Part shown: piece by piece, positions 39,887 through 44,665 of the stretch | Layout: the number at the start of each line of letters is the position of its first letter | Numbering within the stretch: position 1 is the stretch's first letter | Assembly (NCBI RefSeq): GCF_024137025.1 | Contig: NZ_JAMYJR010000005.1 | Location: 1 to 44,665, forward strand | Length of the DNA: 44,665 nt | From: Paractinoplanes aksuensis | GTDB taxonomy: Bacteria; Actinomycetota; Actinomycetes; Mycobacteriales; Micromonosporaceae | Reading direction: 5' to 3' | Translations under genes and position numbers: made by a program | Notes under the pieces: generated by a model | The model's input: only the letters and a program-made list of their open reading frames with translations | Told to the model about the DNA's origin: nothing | Databases searched by the model: none

Positions 39887-41503
39887 TCAGTCGATGGTGA
39901 GCAGCCCGTTGCTGAGCACGGCCGGCGTCAGATGGCGATAGCCGACCGAATCGAACAGCACCGACAATTCGTGGTCGTCGCGGGCCAGCAACAAACCGGA
40001 ACCCCAGTATTTGTGGGTCACCCGGGTGCCGTCGCCGGTGGTCGGTGACCACGACGGGCCCGGGGGCGCTGCGGCCGCATCGTTGTCGCAATTGCCGCAC
40101 GGGGCGGCGAAATGCTCGCCGAAATACGCCAGCAGCTCGGCCCGGCGGCACTGGGTGGTCTCCGCGTAGTGGCGGGCCGTGTCGATCTGGCTGGCCAGAA
40201 TGGTCTGGCGGCGGTCGCCGGAGGCCAGCACGGCAGCGCGGGCCGAATGCGGCACAGGCACGCTGACTGTCACTTCGTCGTGGCCGGACGGGGTCAGGAA
40301 ATGCCGCTCGATCAGCTCGGCCGCGACCCGCTGGGCGGCGGCGTGGCTGACCCCGGCCGCCTGGGCCACGTCGGCCAGCTTCACCTTTCCGCGGGCGGTT
40401 TCCAGCTGGTCGACCACGGCCGTCACCGTGTCGGCGGGCACCTTGGCGCGGGCCGCCAGCAGGCGCGGGATCCGCATGGCCCGGCTGTCGTGCACCAGCA
40501 CCGCCACCCCGGGCCGGCCGTCGCGACCGGCCCGCCCCACCTCTTGGTAGTACTCGTCGAGACTGCCGGGAACGCCCGCGTGCACCACCGTACGGATATC
40601 GGGTTTGTCGATGCCCATGCCGAAGGCGCTGGTGGCGACGACGATGTCGAGCTCGCCGGCGAAGAAAGCGTCCTGGATGCGGCTGCGTTCGGCCGCCGGC
40701 ACGCCGGCGTGATAGGCGGCCACCTTGTACGAATCCCGCCGCAACCGTTCGGCCAAATCCTCGCAATGGGCGTGGGTCAACGCATACACGAGCGCCGGCG
40801 TCTCGTGGGCGAGCATCACTTCGACCGTACGATCCTCGAGGGCCAGCGCCTCCGGCCGGTCGGGGCGGGTCAGGCGGGCCGACAGGGTCAGGTTCGGCCG
40901 GTCGAAGCCGGCCACGATGACCGTGGGATCGGTCATGCGCAACCGGCGGGTGATGTCGGCCTGCACGGGCGGGGCCGCGGTGGCGGTCAACGCGAGCACC
41001 GGCGGCCGCCCGAGCGAGTCGGCCACGTCGGCCAGCCGCAGATAGTCGGGGCGGAAGTCGTGGCCCCACTGGCTGATCAGGTGGGCCTCGTCGACCGCTA
41101 TCAGCGTCACCGCACGCTTGCTGCCGCTGATAGCGCCAAGGGTCTCGTCGTTGGCCAGTTGCTCCGGGCCGAGCAGCACGAAGTCGGTCTCGCCGTCGCG
41201 CACGGCGGCCAGCGCCTCGACCCGTTCGGCGTGCCGCAGGCTCGAATTCAGCATGCGGGCCGCCACATCGCGGGCGGTGAGCGAGCGCAACTGGTCGCGT
41301 TGCAGAGCCACCAGCGGCGAGACGACGACCGTCAGACCGCCGCGGGCCAGGCCGGCCACCTGGTAGATCGCGCTCTTGCCGCTGCCGGTCGGCAGCACGG
41401 CCAGAGTGTCCCGGCCGGAGGCGGCCACGGTTGCGGTTTCTTCCTGTACGGGCCGGAGCGGGAATCCGAGCACCGACTCGGAGATGGCGTTGACGTCAGA
41501 CAC
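39887..41503 (-). CDS. RecQ-family ATP-dependent DNA helicase with SH3-like tail
   Basis: A 538-residue helicase. Walker A LPTGSGKS (residues 37-44), VDEAHLISQWGHDFRPDY (DEAH box and RecQ aromatic loop), LALTATA, SAFGMGIDKPDIR and the motif VI region YYQEVGRAGRDG are intact. The zinc module has CRRAELLAYFGEHF then CGNCDND. The last 50 residues (THKYWGSGLLLARDDHELSV, then a C-terminal beta segment) look like the small SH3-like tail found at the end of UvrD-type helicases, unusual for RecQ. There are no classical RQC or HRDC domains. Start GTG 41503 is at the edge of conservation. The role is probably DNA repair. Confidence 0.9.
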   Translation of the reverse strand: MSDVNAISESVLGFPLRPVQEETATVAASGRDTLAVLPTGSGKSAIYQVAGLARGGLTVVVSPLVALQRDQLRSLTARDVAARMLNSSLRHAERVEALAAVRDGETDFVLLGPEQLANDETLGAISGSKRAVTLIAVDEAHLISQWGHDFRPDYLRLADVADSLGRPPVLALTATAAPPVQADITRRLRMTDPTVIVAGFDRPNLTLSARLTRPDRPEALALEDRTVEVMLAHETPALVYALTHAHCEDLAERLRRDSYKVAAYHAGVPAAERSRIQDAFFAGELDIVVATSAFGMGIDKPDIRTVVHAGVPGSLDEYYQEVGRAGRDGRPGVAVLVHDSRAMRIPRLLAARAKVPADTVTAVVDQLETARGKVKLADVAQAAGVSHAAAQRVAAELIERHFLTPSGHDEVTVSVPVPHSARAAVLASGDRRQTILASQIDTARHYAETTQCRRAELLAYFGEHFAAPCGNCDNDAAAAPPGPSWSPTTGDGTRVTHKYWGSGLLLARDDHELSVLFDSVGYRHLTPAVLSNGLLTID

Positions 41504-41605
41504 CCGGCAAGTGTGGCACCGGCAACTGGCCTGCACCCGATTGGCGCTTTCGTGGGGGCCGGGCGGGCCGATAGGAGGCTCGAACACCACAGACGGGGGA
41601 CTGAG

Positions 41606-41791
41606 ATGAACCACATCGCCGCATATATCCAAGCCATTCTGACCCGCGACGACGAGGGGGCCACCGCCGTCGAGTACGGGCTTCTGGTCTCGCTCGTGGC
41701 CGTCGTGATCATCGTCGGCGCCACCACGTTCGGTCAGCAGATCAGCGACCTGTTCGGGGCCGTGGCCGGCAAGATCAAGCTCCCGACCTGA
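41606..41791 (+). CDS. Flp/Fap-type pilin subunit
   Basis: A 61-residue type IVb pilin. The prepilin peptidase site is DDEG-ATAVEYG (cleavage after G18; E at +5 and Y at +6 are the family hallmarks), followed by the hydrophobic assembly helix GLLVSLVAVVIIVGATTF. The mature pilin would be about 43 residues. GGGGGA precedes the ATG. No tad assembly genes or prepilin peptidase are in the window, so assembly would depend on genes elsewhere. Confidence 0.9.
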   Translation: MNHIAAYIQAILTRDDEGATAVEYGLLVSLVAVVIIVGATTFGQQISDLFGAVAGKIKLPT

Positions 41792-41925
41792 TGGCTGATG
41801 CGGGGGATGTCGGTATCGACCTCTTTCGCCACTACTCGGGGTTCTGTTTCGGCTGCCGTCCGTGAAACATGGCGTTCATGGCGGCGTCACATCCCCCGCC
41901 GCCGGTCCGACGATGGGAGGCAACG

Positions 41926-43167
41926 ATGCCAGCCAATCGCGCGGTGGTCTACGAGGGCCCCGGCACGGTCGAGGTCCATGACATCGACTACCCGACGTAC
42001 GAGCTGAAGGACGGCCCGGGCGTCAACAAACTCAACATCGGCCGCAAAGTGCCGCACGGCGCCATCCTCAAGACGGTCGCCACCAACATCTGCGGCAGCG
42101 ACCAGCACATGGTGCGCGGGCGCACCACCGCTCCGCAGGGTCTCGTGCTCGGGCACGAAATCACCGGCGAGGTCGTCGACGTCGGTCCCGGCGTCGAGTT
42201 CATCAAGGTCGGCGACGTGTGCTCGGTGCCGTTCAACATCGCCTGCGGGCGCTGCCGCAACTGCAAGGAAGGCAAGACCGGCATCTGCCTGAACGTCAAC
42301 CCCGACCGTCCCGGCTCGGCCTACGGGTACGTGGACATGGGCGGCTGGGTCGGCGGGCAGGCCGACTACGTGCTGGTGCCGTACGCCGACTGGAACCTGC
42401 TCAAGTTCCCCGACCGCGACCAGGCCATCGAGAAGGCGCTCGACCTGGCCATGCTGGCCGACATCTTCCCCACCGGCTACCACGGGTGCGTGTCCGCGGG
42501 CGTGACGAGCGGTTCCACCGTGTACATCGCCGGCGCGGGACCGGTCGGCCTGGCGGCGGCCACGTCCGCATGGCTGCTCGGCGCCTCGGTCGTCATCGTC
42601 GGCGACCTCAACGAGGAGCGCCTGGCCCAGGCCCGCAGCTTCGGCTGCGAGACCGTGAACGTGGCCCAGGGCGACCCGATCGAGCAGATCTCCCGGATCC
42701 TCGGCAACGACGCGTCGGCGATCGGCGAGCCGCTGGTCGACTCCGCGGTCGACGCGGTCGGCTTCGAGGCCCGCGGTCACGGCGAGAACGCCGACGTCGA
42801 ACAGCCGGCGACGGTGCTGAACTCGTTGATGCAGCTGACCCGCGCGGGCGGCGCCATCGGCATCCCCGGCCTGTACGTCACCGGTGACCCGGGCGGCGTC
42901 GACGACGCGGCCAAGGTGGGATCGCTGTCGCTGCGCCTCGGGCTGGGCTGGGCCAAGTCGCACTCGTTCGTGACCGGCCAGTGCCCGGTCATGAAGTACA
43001 ACCGCAACCTGATGATGGCCATCCTGCACGACCGGGTGCAGATCGCGAAGAACGTCAACGCCGTGGCCATCCCGCTCGAACAGGCCCCGCAGGGCTACCA
43101 GGAGTTCGACCAGGGTGCGGCCAAGAAGTACGTCCTCGACCCGCACGGCATGATCGGCAAGCGCTGA
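41926..43167 (+). CDS. fdhA: formaldehyde dehydrogenase, glutathione-independent
   Basis: A 413-residue zinc-dependent medium-chain dehydrogenase like Pseudomonas FdhA, which oxidises formaldehyde to formate with tightly bound NAD. NRAVVYEGPGTVEVHDID starts it; TNICGSDQHMVRGRTTAP and LVLGHEITGEV hold catalytic zinc ligands, CGRCRNCKEGKTGIC the structural zinc cysteines, and GAGPVGLAAA the Rossmann loop. The insert with VDAVGFEARGHG is typical of this subgroup, not of alcohol dehydrogenases. GGGAGG lies before ATG 41926. A terminator follows. The alternative is an aldehyde dismutase of the same family. Confidence 0.92.
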   Translation: MPANRAVVYEGPGTVEVHDIDYPTYELKDGPGVNKLNIGRKVPHGAILKTVATNICGSDQHMVRGRTTAPQGLVLGHEITGEVVDVGPGVEFIKVGDVCSVPFNIACGRCRNCKEGKTGICLNVNPDRPGSAYGYVDMGGWVGGQADYVLVPYADWNLLKFPDRDQAIEKALDLAMLADIFPTGYHGCVSAGVTSGSTVYIAGAGPVGLAAATSAWLLGASVVIVGDLNEERLAQARSFGCETVNVAQGDPIEQISRILGNDASAIGEPLVDSAVDAVGFEARGHGENADVEQPATVLNSLMQLTRAGGAIGIPGLYVTGDPGGVDDAAKVGSLSLRLGLGWAKSHSFVTGQCPVMKYNRNLMMAILHDRVQIAKNVNAVAIPLEQAPQGYQEFDQGAAKKYVLDPHGMIGKR

Positions 43168-43184
43168 TCCCGCTCTTCGTCCAC

Positions 43185-43215
43185 GGCCCTCGCCCAGGCA
43201 ACACGGGCGGGGGCC
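43185..43215 (+). terminator. terminator hairpin after fdhA
   Basis: GGCCCTCGCCC (43185-43195) pairs with GGGCGGGGGCC (43205-43215), 10 bp plus one G-U pair, around a 9-nt loop, 17 bp beyond the stop. Confidence 0.7.
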
Positions 43216-43308
43216 GCTGTTCGTGCCGGCGGTTATTCGGTACGCCGACCGCGAACCGGCCACGGGCCGGGTGATCCGGCTGGATGGCAGTGGCGTCGGC
43301 TCCCTGGC

Positions 43309-44541
43309 CTACGAAGCGCTCGTGCGGCTCAGCTCGGGCGGGACCACTGTGGCCGGCTCGGCGGAACGCAACGCGGCGGCGCACCGCGCGATGAACAGTC
43401 GCTGAGCGACCGGCACCAGGGGCCCCGCGAGCCGGGCAATCAGCAGTACGGGTTGCGAGCGCACGGTCACCTCGAAGCGCACGGCCCCGTCGGGTGCGAG
43501 CAGCACACTGAAACTCTCGTCCCCGGCGAACGTGTGCCCGGGCAAAGCGACATAGTGCATTGTCGTACGATCGGACTGTCGGACAACCTCGTCCACCACG
43601 CACGGTTCGGGCACGCGCAGCCGGCCGAACCCGAGCGACGAGAGCATGCGCAGACCGGGCGTGGCCGGGGGAGTGGCCGGGTCGACCCAGGCCCCCGAGC
43701 GGCGGTGCATGTCCCAGGTGAGCAACGCGGTCGAGGCCGCCTCGAAGCGGTCGCGGCCGGTGCCGATCCGGTGCGACCAGGTGTGCTGCGACCAGGACTG
43801 GTCACGCGTGGCCCAGGCCACGACGAGCGCGGTCAGGACGGCGGCCGCATTGAGCACGCCGTGGGTCAGCACCATCCAGGTCAGCCCGAGGTGGGGAATG
43901 TCGGTGACCTGCCCGGCCGCGTAGAGCAGGGCCAGCGCCATCGTCACCAGGCTGAGCGCGAACAGCCGGCGGGCACCCCGCCCGGCGTGGGTCGCGAGGG
44001 CCAGCCAGAGACCCGCGGTGAGCACACCGGCCCCGACCAGCTCGACGACGTCGCCCGGCGTGCCGCCGATGAGGAAGCCGATCCCCACCACCGCCACGCC
44101 GACCGGGGCCAGCAGGCGGTAGCGGGCCTTGGCCAGCGCCAGCAACAGAAGCGCGCCGAAGCCGGCCACGTGGAAGTGGGCCGCAGTCAACCCGAGAACG
44201 CCGGCCGCGAAGCCGAGCAGGGCCACCCCCGCTCGCTCGGCAGCGAGCCCCGCCGCAGCCACGGGCAGACAGGCCGCCGCGAAGGCCACCAGCCTTTCCC
44301 GCCGCAGCAACACCGGCACACCCAGGCAGGCCACCAGATAGGGCAGGCAGAGCAGCCCCGCGAGCACCCCACGCGGCAGCATGAGCGCGACCACGGCCGG
44401 CAACGCCACCACCGGCCACCACCGCGACAGCCGCCGCCCGCGATCGAGTGCACTGAGTCGTCGCTCGCCTGCCGCCAGGCCCGGCTGCTCTTCAGGGACG
44501 GCTCCGCCAGGGAGGCGCGTCCCCCGGTGGATATCGCCCAC
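43309..44541 (-). CDS. YndJ-like membrane domain fused to DUF1990 domain
   Basis: A 410-residue two-part protein. Residues about 40-260 contain seven or more transmembrane helices with GLTAAHFHVAGFGALLLLAL and LTWMVLTHGVLNAAAVL, the His-bearing blocks typical of YndJ-like proteins. Residues about 265-400 are a DUF1990-type domain: HRIGTGRDRFEAASTALLTW, MHYVALPGHTFAGDESFSVL and RFEVTVRSQPVLLIARLAGP. The start is uncertain: GTG 44541 is the longest, but the first 35 residues are polar and close to the terminal repeat, so the true start may be further in. The function is unknown. Confidence 0.7.
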   Translation of the reverse strand: MGDIHRGTRLPGGAVPEEQPGLAAGERRLSALDRGRRLSRWWPVVALPAVVALMLPRGVLAGLLCLPYLVACLGVPVLLRRERLVAFAAACLPVAAAGLAAERAGVALLGFAAGVLGLTAAHFHVAGFGALLLLALAKARYRLLAPVGVAVVGIGFLIGGTPGDVVELVGAGVLTAGLWLALATHAGRGARRLFALSLVTMALALLYAAGQVTDIPHLGLTWMVLTHGVLNAAAVLTALVVAWATRDQSWSQHTWSHRIGTGRDRFEAASTALLTWDMHRRSGAWVDPATPPATPGLRMLSSLGFGRLRVPEPCVVDEVVRQSDRTTMHYVALPGHTFAGDESFSVLLAPDGAVRFEVTVRSQPVLLIARLAGPLVPVAQRLFIARCAAALRSAEPATVVPPELSRTSAS

Positions 44542-44560
44542 GCCTGCAGGCCACGCATCC

Positions 44561-44665
44561 AGGTTGCGGTTGCTTGCGCCGCGTGGCTGTGGTTCGTGGT
44601 TGCGGTTGCGGTTGCTTGCGCCGCGTGGCTGTGGTTCGTGGTTGCGGTTGCGGTTGCTTGCGCCG
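44561..44665. repeat. 42-bp tandem repeat at the window end
   Basis: Identical 42-bp units begin at 44572, 44614 and 44656 (the last cut by the window edge). They include GGTTGCGGTTGCGGTTGCTT and the block CGTGGCTGTGGTTCGTGG. A partial copy precedes at 44561. No gene is seen in 44542-44665. Confidence 0.95.

Noticed and set aside
40112..41605. Long plus-strand frame leading into the Flp pilin
   Set aside because: It is the antisense of recQ. The pilin has its own ribosome site and start at 41606.
43223..43405. 60-residue plus-strand reading frame (VIRYADREPATG)
   Set aside because: It overlaps the C-terminal coding end of the YndJ-DUF1990 gene on the other strand and the fdhA terminator, has no ribosome site, and resembles no family I know.
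1..44665. CRISPR arrays, tRNA or rRNA genes
   Set aside because: No array of spaced identical repeats and no tRNA-like cloverleaf or rRNA segment was recognised by eye; a dedicated tRNA scan was not possible.

Overview
The window is high-GC actinobacterial DNA, most like Actinoplanes or another member of the Micromonosporaceae (inference). The grounds are very high GC, frequent GTG starts, an ergothioneine operon, SigE-family sigma factor, delta-60 repeat and S-adenosylmethionine methyltransferase families typical of actinomycetes, several GGDEF proteins, and an orphan Flp pilin. No rRNA, tRNA, CRISPR array or prophage was seen. Both ends of the window lie in short tandem repeats (46-bp units at 1-138, 42-bp units from 44572 to the end), so it may be a whole contig that broke at repeats.

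Layout. 1-5.2 kb (minus strand): secreted lipase, serine hydrolase with an overlapping TetR-C-like partner, a methyltransferase, a tiny exported protein with WAGPT repeats, and a membrane-anchored XRE regulator. 5.3-7.3 kb: GNAT, BKACE-family and PEP-mutase-family enzymes in a tight operon. 7.3-8.7 kb: decayed genes (PIG-L deacetylase, MFS transporter, degenerate GGDEF). 8.7-13.4 kb: orphan SagB-type oxidoreductase, HIT protein, TetR-DHA2 efflux pair with a palindromic operator, GNAT. 13.4-14.5 kb: LacI remnant head-to-head with an enzyme remnant, ending in a 16-bp C run. 14.6-17 kb: two exported proteins. 17-19.5 kb: frameshifted glyoxalase, P-loop kinase, a 163-bp MITE, frameshifted methyltransferase, small membrane protein. 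19.5-23.7 kb: complete egtABCD operon, divergent from a PLP aminotransferase. 25.4-29.2 kb: DedA remnant, lipid kinase, then a translationally coupled trio: SigE-type sigma factor, membrane protein with three copies of an unfamiliar repeat, and an amidoligase. 29.2-37.8 kb: GGDEF-EAL protein, methyltransferase, LLM flavin enzyme, YceI protein, GlxA/AraC regulator, two small membrane proteins, GGDEF protein. 37.9-38.3 kb: degenerate repeat array. 38.3-44.5 kb: HEAT-like protein, VOC and DUF1330 proteins, RecQ helicase, Flp pilin, glutathione-independent formaldehyde dehydrogenase, YndJ-DUF1990 fusion.

The main lead for an undescribed system is the sigma factor / repeat membrane protein / amidoligase operon (26791-29188). 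Its overlapping GTGA junctions suggest one regulated unit in which the amidoligase could modify the exported repeat region. Other notable points are a MITE inserted exactly at the shared stop codons of two convergent genes without harming either end, and a recurrent TANNNT box 6-8 nt before the start codon of nine genes, suggesting widespread leaderless transcription.

At least five frameshifts and four gene truncations occur here. Some may be assembly errors rather than biology; they are annotated as seen.
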